Shown one piece after another: positions 1 to 8,515 of a DNA stretch of 64,000 nucleotides. The stretch spans positions 1-64,000 of the forward strand of contig JAMPFR010000008.1 in assembly GCA_023664365.1 (NCBI GenBank), written 5' to 3'. The notes below the pieces were generated by a model. It was not told the DNA's origin. It saw nothing but the letters and a program-made list of their open reading frames with translations, and made no database searches. The position numbers and the translations under genes are program-made. Position 1 is the stretch's first letter. The number at the start of each line of letters is the position of its first letter. The DNA comes from Acetatifactor muris (lineage in GTDB: Bacteria > Bacillota > Clostridia > Lachnospirales > Lachnospiraceae).

Positions 1-297
1 AAAGATATGAGGCATCCGGAGCAGGCCATAACAGAATTTTCCTTTCAAGGCTGCCAGCATATGTTCCGGCTTGACGCGGGTTCCCACTGTACTTCCGGGA
101 TTCGCCTGCCGGATGATCCTCTGCTCCACGGCCACCGTGGGAGACAATCCCGTGATCCCGTCAAAGCCCGGCGCGCTGTCAATCATAAACTGCGTCTCCG
201 AAAACATGAGATAACGGCGCTTCCCCTCTTCATAAAGGGTATCAAAGGCAAGGCTGGATTTGCCGCTGCCCTGTCCTGCGCCGCTGCCCTGATGCAC
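1..297 (-). CDS. UvrA-like ABC ATPase, N-terminal part, runs off window
   Basis: The minus-strand frame reads a Walker A (GQGSGKSSLAFDTLYEEGKR) followed by GLSPTVAVEQ and GSTVGT, which match the start of UvrA-family excinuclease ATPases. The segment between them (MFSETQFMIDSAPGFDG) differs from canonical UvrA, so a divergent UvrA paralogue is more likely than housekeeping uvrA. The only plausible start is GTG at 297, which shares one base with the pyrC stop; an in-frame TGA lies just upstream at 309-307. This leaves about 11 residues before the P-loop, whereas UvrA normally has about 30, so the N-terminal beta strand is missing. It is either N-terminally truncated or translated by coupling to pyrC. 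The rest lies outside the window. Confidence 0.7.
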   Translation of the reverse strand, partial: MHQGSGAGQGSGKSSLAFDTLYEEGKRRYLMFSETQFMIDSAPGFDGITGLSPTVAVEQRIIRQANPGSTVGTRVKPEHMLAALKGKFCYGLLRMPHIF

Positions 298-1583
298 TAT
301 CTCCCGTCAGCCCCGTTATCCGTATACACCACCCTGCCGCCGCAGATTGTAGTCACTACCTTTCCCTTCAGAGTCCGACCCGTAAAAGGAGTGTTGGAAG
401 CCCTGGAAGCATATTCCGTGGGAATCCAGTCCGCCGTGGTATCGATAAGAATCACATCCGCAGGACCGCCCTCCGCCAGGTAGCCTGCATTTAAATGATA
501 CAGGTTGGCCGGATTTGTGCTCATCAGCGTCAGAAGCTGCCTCATGGTAAGGTAACCCCCGTCCACCAGCTCCGTAATTCCCAGCGCTAAAGCCGTCTCC
601 AGCCCGATAATGCCGCTGGGGGCCTCTGTGATGGACTTTGCTTTTTCCGCTGCCGTGTGGGGTGCATGGTCTGTGGCAATCAGATCAATGGTGCCGTCCA
701 CAAGCCCTCTGATAATCTCCTGTCTGTCCGCCTCCTCCCGCAGGGGCGGATTCATCTTGGCGAGAGTGCCGTATTTCACAGCCGCCTCCTCTGTCAGAGT
801 AAAGTGGTGGGGCGTTGCCTCGGCGTGAATGTTTCTGCCCTTTTCCTTCGCCCTGCGTATCAGTTCCACGGTTTCTCCGGCGCTGACATGCTGAATGTCG
901 ACGCTGGCCCCGGTCTCCAGGGCAATCTGCAGATCCCGCTCCACCATGGTATATTCAGCCTCCCTGGGAGAGCCTCCGACGCCGAAATATTCGCTTGCTC
1001 TGCCCCGGTTAATGCCGTTGTTTTCTATCAGCGCCGGATCCTCCTCATGAAAGCTTATGGGCATGTCCAATGCCGCTGCATTCTTCATGGCGCTGCGCAC
1101 GATTTCTTCGTCCGTTATGGGAATGCCGTCGTCGGTAAAGCCCACCGCTCCCGCTTCCGCCAGTTCCCGCATGGGCGTCAGTTCTTTCCCCTGCATACCC
1201 ATGGTTACATTGGCGCAGGTATATACATGAATACCGGTCTCCGCACCCCGCCTTATCACATATTCCAGTGTCTCCCTGTTATCTGCAGGCGGCTTTGTGT
1301 TAGCCATAAGAACCACGCTGGTAAAGCCGCCTCTGGCTGCAGCGGCGGCGCCGGTGGTAATGTCCTCTTTCTCCGTAAAACCCGGCTCCCGGAAATGCAC
1401 ATGCACATCCACCAGCCCCGGGGCGGCCAGAAGCCCCTCCGCATTTATCACAGGGCATTTCCTCCCGGGAGCCTCCAGTCCTTTTCCGATTTTAACAATG
1501 GTGTCCTTCTCTATCAGAATGTCGTAATTTCCATCCCAGCCCGATTTGGGATCCAGGATATATCCGTTTTTGATTAACAGCAT
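297..1583 (-). CDS. pyrC: Dihydroorotase
   Basis: The 428-residue protein is a type I dihydroorotase, the third step of de novo pyrimidine synthesis (carbamoyl-aspartate to dihydroorotate, cytosol). The metal-binding DVHVHFREPG is at residues 59-68 and the catalytic ATDHAPHT begins at residue 303. MANTKPPADN, the family's substrate-binding loop, is also present. The ATG at 1583 is preceded at good distance by GGAGGTG. No other pyr gene is adjacent; its stop overlaps the GTG of the UvrA-like frame. Length and motifs are typical and the call is firm. Confidence 0.95.
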   Translation of the reverse strand: MLLIKNGYILDPKSGWDGNYDILIEKDTIVKIGKGLEAPGRKCPVINAEGLLAAPGLVDVHVHFREPGFTEKEDITTGAAAAARGGFTSVVLMANTKPPADNRETLEYVIRRGAETGIHVYTCANVTMGMQGKELTPMRELAEAGAVGFTDDGIPITDEEIVRSAMKNAAALDMPISFHEEDPALIENNGINRGRASEYFGVGGSPREAEYTMVERDLQIALETGASVDIQHVSAGETVELIRRAKEKGRNIHAEATPHHFTLTEEAAVKYGTLAKMNPPLREEADRQEIIRGLVDGTIDLIATDHAPHTAAEKAKSITEAPSGIIGLETALALGITELVDGGYLTMRQLLTLMSTNPANLYHLNAGYLAEGGPADVILIDTTADWIPTEYASRASNTPFTGRTLKGKVVTTICGGRVVYTDNGADGR

Positions 1584-1636
1584 GGGCGCACCTCCGGGGA
1601 ATCCGATTGTTTCTATAATTCTGCATCAGCAGAATC

Positions 1637-1666
1637 ATTATACCACACTTCAAATCCACCACACAA
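1637..1666 (-). promoter_or_regulatory. Candidate pyrC promoter
   Basis: On the minus strand TTGTGT and TATAAT are separated by 18 bp, about 50 bp upstream of the pyrC start. The -10 is perfect, the -35 weak. Confidence 0.5.
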
Positions 1667-1694
1667 GGTTTAGGAGGCTTTCCATAAGTTATTC

Positions 1695-1769
1695 GTAACA
1701 GTTCAGCCCCTCCCATTCATAAAAGCGTCTGCTTCGCATCCGTCGCCGCTTCCGCGGCTGAACTGTTAC
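1695..1769. repeat. Long palindrome between PrcB-like gene and pyrC
   Basis: Perfect 14-bp arms GTAACAGTTCAGCC (1695-1708) and GGCTGAACTGTTAC (1756-1769) enclose a 47-bp loop containing CTGCTTCGCATCCG. The T-tract expected of a terminator is absent. Other palindromes with a similar CTTCGC loop occur at 19977, 25499 and 29452. Confidence 0.75.
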
Positions 1770-1771
1770 AG

Positions 1772-2194
1772 TTATTCGAATATTACCGTCTGCTCCAGGA
1801 ACTCCGTCTTCAGCACAATATAGGGATAGGACGGCGTCCTGCTGCTCTTATCCGCCGCATCCGGCCCCAAAAGTCCGGTATTTACATAAATGTTGTCGTC
1901 CGTCAGATACAGCTCCTCCACTGTAATACTGTAACCGCCGGTTTTCTGCTCCCCGTAGCCGATGCATATGTACAGATTTACGTTATCCGTGTAGGTAATC
2001 TGGAAGGGAGCGCTTTTTCTCTCCTCGATAATCTCCTTCAGCTCCTTCGGAATTTTTTCCTCGCTCAGAACCGTAAAATCCAGATCCCGCAGTTTGATTT
2101 TCTCATCGCTTAAGTAGGTACAGCCGGACAACAGCACAGCTGCCGCTGCCAGCAGGCACAGTAAACGTCTCGCTGCAATCTGTCCTTTTTTCAA
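1772..2194 (-). CDS. PrcB-like lipoprotein
   Basis: This is a 140-residue lipoprotein: a basic N-terminus, a hydrophobic stretch and the lipobox LLSGC near residue 25. The C-terminal half has the pattern LYICIGYGEQKTGGYSI, which resembles the PrcB C-terminal domain (protease complex subunit family) found in many Firmicutes lipoproteins. Start is TTG at 2194, chosen because GGAGG lies 5 bp upstream. No partner protease is encoded nearby, so its function is unknown beyond surface anchoring. The stop lies 2 bp from the palindrome at 1695-1769. Confidence 0.65.
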   Translation of the reverse strand: MKKGQIAARRLLCLLAAAAVLLSGCTYLSDEKIKLRDLDFTVLSEEKIPKELKEIIEERKSAPFQITYTDNVNLYICIGYGEQKTGGYSITVEELYLTDDNIYVNTGLLGPDAADKSSRTPSYPYIVLKTEFLEQTVIFE

Positions 2195-2284
2195 TATGGC
2201 CTCCCATAAACCTTTTACTTTTGCTTATATTTATGCTAAACTGTATATAATTATTACATGGCTGCTTAAGGGTGAGGTTATCCT

Positions 2285-3025
2285 ATGATTCGCTTTATTG
2301 TGATTGTCCTGTATCTGGTTCTCTATTTGATTCTTTCCCTGCCGGTGCTCTTTGTGGAATGGATCATCGGAAAATTTAATCCGCGGTTGAAGGCAGAAAG
2401 CTCCATGGCGCTGGTATCCTGGGGATTCCGCTGCATTACCGCCCTGGCCGGTACAAAGGTCATTGTCAGAGGCCGGGAAAATATTCCCACGGATACCGCC
2501 GTCCTGTATGCAGGCAACCATCGCAGCTTTTTTGACATTGTGCTGACCTGCACGCTTTTTCCCCGGGTTACGGGCTATGTGGCAAAGCTGGAAATGAAAA
2601 AGGCTCCCATCCTGTCCCTCTGGATGAAAAATATACACTGCCTGTTTCTGGATCGGAAAAATATCCGGGAAGGGTTAAAGACTATCCTGGCCGGTGTGGA
2701 GGAAGTCAAAAACGGGTACTCCCTGTGTATTTTTCCCGAGGGCACCCGCAATAAGGTAAACGACACTTTTCTGCCCTTTAAGGAGGGCAGCTTCAAGATT
2801 GCCGAAAAAGGCGGCGTTCCCATTGTGCCGCTGACTCTGGTGAATACAGCCCAGGTTTTTGAGGAACATCTGCCCAAGGTCAAAAAGGCTGCCGTCGTCA
2901 TTGACTTCGGCGAGGCTGTCTATCCCGAACAGCTGGAAAAAGACGTCAGAAAAAATCTGGGAAATCATGTGCTCAGCCTTATCAGGGAACGATATTTCGA
3001 AATCAAAAAGGAATATAATCTCTGA
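2285..3025 (+). CDS. plsC: 1-acyl-sn-glycerol-3-phosphate acyltransferase
   Basis: This 246-residue membrane-associated acyltransferase makes phosphatidic acid from lysophosphatidic acid in phospholipid synthesis. It has one N-terminal membrane segment (residues 5-28), the catalytic HX4D motif in NHRSFFD (H79, D84) and the substrate-binding FPEGTR at 150-155. The ATG is preceded by GGTGAGG. It is transcribed divergently from the PrcB-like lipoprotein and convergently with murF, with the hairpin repeat at 3065-3201 between. Other lysophospholipid acyltransferases share these motifs, but size and context fit PlsC. Confidence 0.88.
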   Translation: MIRFIVIVLYLVLYLILSLPVLFVEWIIGKFNPRLKAESSMALVSWGFRCITALAGTKVIVRGRENIPTDTAVLYAGNHRSFFDIVLTCTLFPRVTGYVAKLEMKKAPILSLWMKNIHCLFLDRKNIREGLKTILAGVEEVKNGYSLCIFPEGTRNKVNDTFLPFKEGSFKIAEKGGVPIVPLTLVNTAQVFEEHLPKVKKAAVVIDFGEAVYPEQLEKDVRKNLGNHVLSLIRERYFEIKKEYNL

Positions 3026-3064
3026 TTATACTCCCGTTCAAAGCTATTTTCTCCGCTTGTTACA

Positions 3065-3201
3065 GGCGGCGGCTGACAGCCTTCCTATGCAGACTGTGCA
3101 AGACGTCGGTACTTGGCAGGCGTATTATGCCTGCCTATGTACCGCTACGTCGCGCCTTCAAGCGAAAGCGGGTCTGCATGGGAAGGCTGTCAGCTGCCGC
3201 C
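3065..3201. repeat. Structured hairpin repeat, copy A
   Basis: A 137-bp near-palindrome lies between convergent plsC and murF. The outer arms (about 3065-3085 and 3181-3201) match at 20 of 21 positions. The 89-bp core (3089-3177) contains nested arms GCAGAC/GTCTGC, CGGTAC/GTACCG and GGCAGGC/GCCTGCC. The core is 85/89 identical to copy B at 19827-19915. It contains no open frame of note. Confidence 0.85.
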
Positions 3202-3225
3202 GTCGTTTCGCCTAAGGGTAAAATG

Positions 3226-4797
3226 TCACGCTCCTCTCTCCTGCAGAAACTTCAACACCTCCGCAAACTCCATGCCATGGGATGCCTTAATTAGCACCGT
3301 ACTGCCTTCCGGAATATATTCCTCCCGCCTCTCTTCCAATGCCTTTAACAACTCTTCCCTGTGGGGAAAATAAGTCAGCCGGGCTGCCTGTCGGCTGCGC
3401 TCCGCCGCCTGAAAGATATACCGGGCATTTTCACCCACACAGATTATCCTGTCAATGCCTGCTGCCGCTGCATACTCGCCTACCCCTGCATGCAGTGCGT
3501 CGGAATCCTCCCCCAGCTCAAACATATCGCCCAATATAGCAACCTTCTCCGTATCGGCCATAGCCAGCAAATCAATGGCGGCCCGCATGGATGCAGGATT
3601 AGCGTTATAACAGTCGTCAATCAGGGTATATCCGGGCAGGCGGATCAGGTGATTCCGCCCGCTGACAGGCTCTATTCCTCCAATGCCCCGTGCAATCTCC
3701 TCCGGCCCAAGCCCGAACAGCCCTGCCACACAGGCTGCCGCTGCCGCATTCAGTACCATGTGATTTCCCGGAAGCGGAACGTGTATCGGCAGCTCCACTG
3801 TTTCCCCGGCCGCACCCCGGGCTGCCGTCTCCCGGCCTACTGTCTCCCGGACTGCGGCATCCCGGTCTGCGGCATCCCGGTCTGCGGCATCCCGGTCTGT
3901 CGTCTCTTTCCGAACCACTCCGTTCTCATCAAGCCCGCAGCTTCCTGTCCCGTGAAGCTGCAGCACCGCATCGCTTCCCCACAGCCCATGGCTCTCAATA
4001 TTTCCCGCCGCGACCTCCTCCAAGGGATTCCCCCCAAGTCCGAAAAAGTGAGGTTTACGGCCCTTTACTTCCCGCAGCGCACTTAATTTGTCGTCCTCCC
4101 CGTTCAGGCAGATCTCCCCGTCCTCCGCCATAAAATCAAATATCTCCGACTTTGCCTTCAAAATGCCATCCCTTGTTTTTAAATTTTCCAGGTGGCACTG
4201 TCCTATATTTGTTATGACACAAATGTCAGGTCTGACCATTTTACTGAGCCTGTGCATCTCCCCGAAATCACTGATGCCCATCTCTACCACAGCGGCCTCG
4301 TGCTCCTCCCGGATACGCAGCAGCGTCAGGGGCACTCCGATTTCATTGTTGAAATTCCCCTCCGTCTTTAACACCTTCAGCTTTACCGCCAGCACCCCGG
4401 CGATGAATTCCTTTGTGCTGGTCTTTCCCACACTGCCGGTAATTCCCACAATGCGGATATTCAGCTTTCTCCGATAATACTCCGCTATATCCTTCAGTGC
4501 CTGCAGGGATTCCTCCACCAGCACATAACTGCCCCACCGGGAACAGTCCGTGCCTGTCTCCTCCTGCACCTGCTCCGGCGTCTTCTCCACCACGGCAAGA
4601 CAGGCCCCGGCCTCAAATACACTGCTGACAAATCTGTGCCCGTCCACTCGTTCTCCCGGCACAGCGATAAATACTCCTCCGGCCTCCACCCTGCGGGAAT
4701 CAATCACCACGGAACTGACACATATGTCGCAATTCATTTCCCCCTGTACCAGTTTCCCGCCGCAGGCTTCGGCAATTTCCCTGACCGATAAATTCAT
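3226..4797 (-). CDS. murF: UDP-N-acetylmuramoyl-tripeptide--D-alanyl-D-alanine ligase
   Basis: MurF adds D-Ala-D-Ala to the UDP-MurNAc tripeptide, the last cytosolic step of peptidoglycan precursor synthesis. It has the N-terminal UDP-binding domain (1-105), the ATP-binding GITGSVGKTSTKE (118-130), EMGIS, the central domain and the C-terminal domain (LPGNHMVLNA onward, IDDCYNANP). At 523 residues it is about 60-70 longer than usual. The excess is a low-complexity insert near residues 290-340 made of DRDAA and RETVG/RETAA units; three perfect 15-bp copies are seen in the DNA. Its ATG overlaps the ddl stop by 4 bp, so the two are translationally coupled. Confidence 0.95.
   Translation of the reverse strand: MNLSVREIAEACGGKLVQGEMNCDICVSSVVIDSRRVEAGGVFIAVPGERVDGHRFVSSVFEAGACLAVVEKTPEQVQEETGTDCSRWGSYVLVEESLQALKDIAEYYRRKLNIRIVGITGSVGKTSTKEFIAGVLAVKLKVLKTEGNFNNEIGVPLTLLRIREEHEAAVVEMGISDFGEMHRLSKMVRPDICVITNIGQCHLENLKTRDGILKAKSEIFDFMAEDGEICLNGEDDKLSALREVKGRKPHFFGLGGNPLEEVAAGNIESHGLWGSDAVLQLHGTGSCGLDENGVVRKETTDRDAADRDAADRDAAVRETVGRETAARGAAGETVELPIHVPLPGNHMVLNAAAAACVAGLFGLGPEEIARGIGGIEPVSGRNHLIRLPGYTLIDDCYNANPASMRAAIDLLAMADTEKVAILGDMFELGEDSDALHAGVGEYAAAAGIDRIICVGENARYIFQAAERSRQAARLTYFPHREELLKALEERREEYIPEGSTVLIKASHGMEFAEVLKFLQERGA
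3854..3898 (-). repeat. 15-bp tandem repeat inside murF
   Basis: Three perfect copies of GCGGCATCCCGGTCT (plus-strand reading) encode the pentapeptide DRDAA three times. Degenerate copies continue to about 3825. The unit is a multiple of three, so gain or loss of copies keeps murF in frame. Confidence 0.9.
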
Positions 4798-5822
4798 TTT
4801 CCTTCCACGCCTTTCTGCAAAATCCTTTCACACAGCGCAGGAAAATCTATTCCCACTGCGGCAGCCTCCTGAGGGAGCAGGGATGTGGCAGTCATGCCCG
4901 GCAGCGTATTTGCCTCCAGGCAGAATATTTCTCCCTCCCGACTCATTCTGAAATCCATTCGGGCATAGCTTTTCAGCCGCAGTGCCTGAAACACCCGCTC
5001 CGCAAGCCTCTGAAGCTCTGCCGTCTTTTCCTCCGGCAGCTCTGCGGGGCAGGTCTCCACCGTACTCCCCGCCTGATATTTATTTTTATAATCATAAAAT
5101 CCCACCTTGGGCGCTATCTCAATCACGGGAAGGGCCTTCCCGTCCATCACGCCCACCGAAAATTCCCGGCCCTCTATGTACTGCTCTATAATCACCTCAT
5201 CATCATACCGGAAAGCCTCTTTTTTTGCGGCATCGTATTCCTCCTCATTCCGGGCAATACAGACTCCCACGCTGGAGCCGCCGCAGCATGCCTTGACAAT
5301 ACAGGGGAACGGCACCCGCACCTTCTCCTTCTCCCCCTTTTTCAGACGGGTGCCCTCAGGGGCAGGAATATTCCAGGCTCTGAAAATGTCCTTGGTAATC
5401 CCCTTATCCATTGCCATGGCCGAACTGACAAAGTCCGTTCCCGTATAAGGAATCCCCAGCAGTTCAAAGCAGGCCTGGATTTTGCCGTCCTCGCCGTTTG
5501 CCCCGTGCAGAGCCAGAAACACGCAGTCCGCCTCGCCGCAGATCTTCAGCACATTGGGGCCAAAGAAGCTCTTTCCCCCATCCCTGCGCAGGGCTTTGAT
5601 TTCCTCCAAATCCGGATTCTTCTCACTGATGCCGCCTGTTTCAGCCGCCCAGTCTATATCCTGCCGGAAGATGCCCTCCGGGTCACCATCGTATCCCAGA
5701 TAAACATCCAGCAGAACCGCCTGATGCCCGTTTTCCTTCATTGCTTTGTAAATCATGCTTCCGGAGCTTAAGGACACATCCCGCTCCGTGCTGGTTCCTC
5801 CAGCCAAAACCACAACCTTCAT
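4794..5822 (-). CDS. ddl: D-alanine--D-alanine ligase
   Basis: Ddl makes the D-Ala-D-Ala dipeptide used by MurF, whose gene overlaps it by ATGA. The 342-residue protein begins MKVVVLAGGTSTERDVSLSS, the classic Ddl start. Further on are the ATP-grasp features GGSSVGV, EQYIEGREFSV and FCLEANTLPGMT. The open frame extends 34 codons further upstream, but that part has no family similarity, so the ATG at 5822 is preferred although its ribosome site is weak. It lies 104 bp after the cellulase-like lipoprotein gene, probably in one operon. Confidence 0.95.
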   Translation of the reverse strand: MKVVVLAGGTSTERDVSLSSGSMIYKAMKENGHQAVLLDVYLGYDGDPEGIFRQDIDWAAETGGISEKNPDLEEIKALRRDGGKSFFGPNVLKICGEADCVFLALHGANGEDGKIQACFELLGIPYTGTDFVSSAMAMDKGITKDIFRAWNIPAPEGTRLKKGEKEKVRVPFPCIVKACCGGSSVGVCIARNEEEYDAAKKEAFRYDDEVIIEQYIEGREFSVGVMDGKALPVIEIAPKVGFYDYKNKYQAGSTVETCPAELPEEKTAELQRLAERVFQALRLKSYARMDFRMSREGEIFCLEANTLPGMTATSLLPQEAAAVGIDFPALCERILQKGVEGK

Positions 5823-5926
5823 ATTCCCGTAATCCTTTCTCAGTCTGATTTTCCATGTCTCCTGATACGAGTTCCCTGCCCTGCAGTTTATCAGCGCCGT
5901 TCCATACTGCGCTGCGCCATGCACAT

Positions 5927-7216
5927 TCAGTCCGCCGCTTCGTGGAGGGCTGCCATCTGTGCAAAAAGCAGCAGATAACTGCCCCTGTCTTCCCCGTTCT
6001 CATAATAGCAGACGGATTCCCGGTTCCTGCCCATGAGATAATGCAGGAAATCTTCCATAACCTCCGTATATTGATAATTATTCATAATATAGTTTGCACA
6101 TGACAATTCTACCACGCCTTTCAGCAAATCTGCGGAGCCGTTGTTCCTTGCCGCAACGGGATGGGTCATATCCCCGCAATGCTTGGAAGTCTCCTCCGCC
6201 CTGTCTCTCAGGTTTCCCATGAAATTCCTGCACAGCTCCACATCCACCCGCTGCCTGGTGTCCATGTAGGTCATGGCGGCATAAAGATAGGAACGTTCCT
6301 CCAGATAGCTGCTGTTGTCCTCAAAAAAACTCTTGTAATCTGCAATCTGCCGACGGTATGTATATCGCCCTGTGGCACGGTACAGCTCGGTCAATGCAAA
6401 AAAGGTATCTGCATCCCTGCCGATGACAGCCTTGGCCTGGCCGAACACCGTAGAGGCCCGTTTCAAACAATCCGTGGCATATCTGCGGTCAAACCTCTGA
6501 TAGAGGTAGCTGAACTTTGCCAGGAAGGCCGCATACAGCGCCTCGTCCTCCTCATCCACGCCGTTTCCTTCCATATAGGAAACCCAGCCCTGCAGCTCCT
6601 TCAGCACATCCGGAATAGAATCTTCGTCCTCATCCGGAAAAATATCCTCATACCACTCATATGCTTCCAACAAAGCAACAGCTTCCGGCAAAGCAAGCTC
6701 CCTCTCACGGATGCTGTCCGTCATTACCCCATAGACTTCCGCAAACAAATCGGTATACCGTTTCTCCTGTATTTCAAAAGAAGCGGAACAGCCGATAATG
6801 TCACATTCCAGATAATAAGTCCCGTTCTGCCGGAAATCGCTGAAATCCAGGCAGCCGGAATAAAGGCCCAGTTCATCATGGTAGACAACCTCCTCTACCG
6901 CCCCCCTGTAAACCTCTTCTCCCGTCAGCGCATCCACCAGCCCAAACTCCCCGGGCAGCTTCCTGCCCTTCACCGCCGCCACCTTGCCGTCGCCTGCGGA
7001 ATAGCCTCTTGTATCCACCAGTATGTTCGGCAGCAGCCGGGGAAGCGTATAATCTATCACCGGAGTAGTCTCCATGCTGACAACGCCCGCATATGGATTT
7101 TTTACAATTGTATCATCCTCAGCCTCTTCCGGTCCCTGGGTTTTCCCGCAGCCGGATAAAAATCCCGCTGTCAGGCAGCAGAGCAGAAGCAGTCTGAGCC
7201 TTCCTCTGTTTTTCAC
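5927..7216 (-). CDS. Lipoprotein with cellulase (GH9)-like architecture, probably non-catalytic
   Basis: The 429-residue protein has a signal sequence with lipobox FLSGC near residue 23. Next is a region resembling the CelD N-terminal Ig-like domain (NILVDTRGYSAGDGKVAAV ... GLVDALTGEEVYRG ... LDFSDFRQNGTYYLE). The helical C-terminal half recalls the family 9 glycoside hydrolase barrel (ALTELYRATGRYTYRRQ, LYAAMTY, LMGRNRESVCYYENG). The GH9 nucleophile motif DAGD is not seen, so it may bind glycan without cutting it. It is the first gene of a likely operon with ddl and murF. The GH9 assignment rests on pattern resemblance only. Confidence 0.55.
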   Translation of the reverse strand: MKNRGRLRLLLLCCLTAGFLSGCGKTQGPEEAEDDTIVKNPYAGVVSMETTPVIDYTLPRLLPNILVDTRGYSAGDGKVAAVKGRKLPGEFGLVDALTGEEVYRGAVEEVVYHDELGLYSGCLDFSDFRQNGTYYLECDIIGCSASFEIQEKRYTDLFAEVYGVMTDSIRERELALPEAVALLEAYEWYEDIFPDEDEDSIPDVLKELQGWVSYMEGNGVDEEDEALYAAFLAKFSYLYQRFDRRYATDCLKRASTVFGQAKAVIGRDADTFFALTELYRATGRYTYRRQIADYKSFFEDNSSYLEERSYLYAAMTYMDTRQRVDVELCRNFMGNLRDRAEETSKHCGDMTHPVAARNNGSADLLKGVVELSCANYIMNNYQYTEVMEDFLHYLMGRNRESVCYYENGEDRGSYLLLFAQMAALHEAAD

Positions 7217-7322
7217 GCCGGCCTCCCTTTATCATGCGCATTGCTTTCGTGGACATTATACCAGTAAAACACGGGAAACACAATCCGTAAAATACCTCTC
7301 CCGCTCACAGTCCGTTGCAAAA

Positions 7323-8498
7323 TCACGCTTTGTTTTCTCTCTCATACACAATTCTGCCGTCTATGATGGTGTACAGCGTTTCCGTGAAAATCTCCATAGG
7401 GTTGCCGGTAAAAATGGCAATGTCCGCATCTTTTCCCACTTCCAGGCTGCCCACCCGATCCGCCACACCGCATATCTTCGCGGCATAGATGGTTATAGCC
7501 CGGTAGCCCTCCTCCAGAGGCAGCCCCGACTTCACCGCCAGCCCCGCGCACAGAGGCAGGGAAGCAATCAGAGACACGGGATGATCCGTGGTTATCGCCG
7601 TCATAACCCCTGCCCTGTTTAAGATTCCCACCGTCTTAAACGCCATATTCTGTACTTCGATTTTGCTTCGGCTTGCCAAATCAGGCCCTACGATGGCGGG
7701 AAACCCTTCCGCCGCCAGTTCTTCCGCAATCAGATGCCCTTCGGAACAGTGATCCAGGGTCATGCGCAGATTGAACTCCTTTGCGATACGGATTGCCGTA
7801 AAAATATCGTCCGCCCGATGCACATGAGCCTTGATGGGAATTTCCCGGTTCAGCACCGGCAGCCAGCACTCCAGTTGAAAATCCTGCTCAAAATACCCTC
7901 CCTTTTTTTCGGTTTCCCTTTTACTCCGGGCATATGCCGCCGCCCGGGTCAGTTCTTCCCGCAGCATGCCGGCGATTGCCATTCTGGTGGCCGGACTTTT
8001 GCCCTGTCCGGAATAATTCACCTTGGGATTTTCCCCAAAAGCCACTTTCATTGCAGCGGGCGCTTTCACAATCAAATCGTCAATTCTGCGTCCCTTTGTT
8101 TTTAAAAAGGCAAACTGCCCTCCTGCCACATTGGAACTGCCGGGGCCTATCATGGCTGAAGTAATCCCCGCCCGCACCGCGTCGTCAAAAGCGGCGTCCA
8201 TGGTATTGATGGCGTCAATTGCCCTGAGCCATGGCGTGACGGGATTAACAGTCTCATTACAGTCGTCTCCCTCCATGCCCTTTTTTTCCTCCGTAATACC
8301 CATATGGCAGTGAGCTTCTATGATACCGGGCATAATCAGGCCGTTTTCAACCTCCAATACCCGTTCATAAGCGGCGGGATGAACCGCTATTTCATCCCGC
8401 CTTCCGATTTCCGTAATCTTTCCGCCCGCAATATGAATGCATCCTTCCGGAATATCCTCTCCCGCCATGGTCTTAACCGTTCCGCCGACTATATACAT
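7323..8498 (-). CDS. Metal-dependent amidohydrolase, imidazolonepropionase-like
   Basis: The 391-residue cytosolic protein belongs to the amidohydrolase superfamily. The N-terminal metal site is EAHCHMGI, further histidines are in KAHVHRADD and LDHCSEGH, and the late aspartate is in ITTDHPV. The C-terminal SLEVGKDADIAIFTGNP closes the composite beta-sandwich. The substrate cannot be read from the sequence. GGAGG lies about 12 bp upstream of the ATG. It follows the degenerate M23 gene by 17 bp, so the two are probably co-transcribed. It is not a second dihydroorotase because the HVHFRE motif is absent. Confidence 0.8.
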   Translation of the reverse strand: MYIVGGTVKTMAGEDIPEGCIHIAGGKITEIGRRDEIAVHPAAYERVLEVENGLIMPGIIEAHCHMGITEEKKGMEGDDCNETVNPVTPWLRAIDAINTMDAAFDDAVRAGITSAMIGPGSSNVAGGQFAFLKTKGRRIDDLIVKAPAAMKVAFGENPKVNYSGQGKSPATRMAIAGMLREELTRAAAYARSKRETEKKGGYFEQDFQLECWLPVLNREIPIKAHVHRADDIFTAIRIAKEFNLRMTLDHCSEGHLIAEELAAEGFPAIVGPDLASRSKIEVQNMAFKTVGILNRAGVMTAITTDHPVSLIASLPLCAGLAVKSGLPLEEGYRAITIYAAKICGVADRVGSLEVGKDADIAIFTGNPMEIFTETLYTIIDGRIVYERENKA

Positions 8499-8515
8499 AG
8501 GCTGCCTTATCCTCC

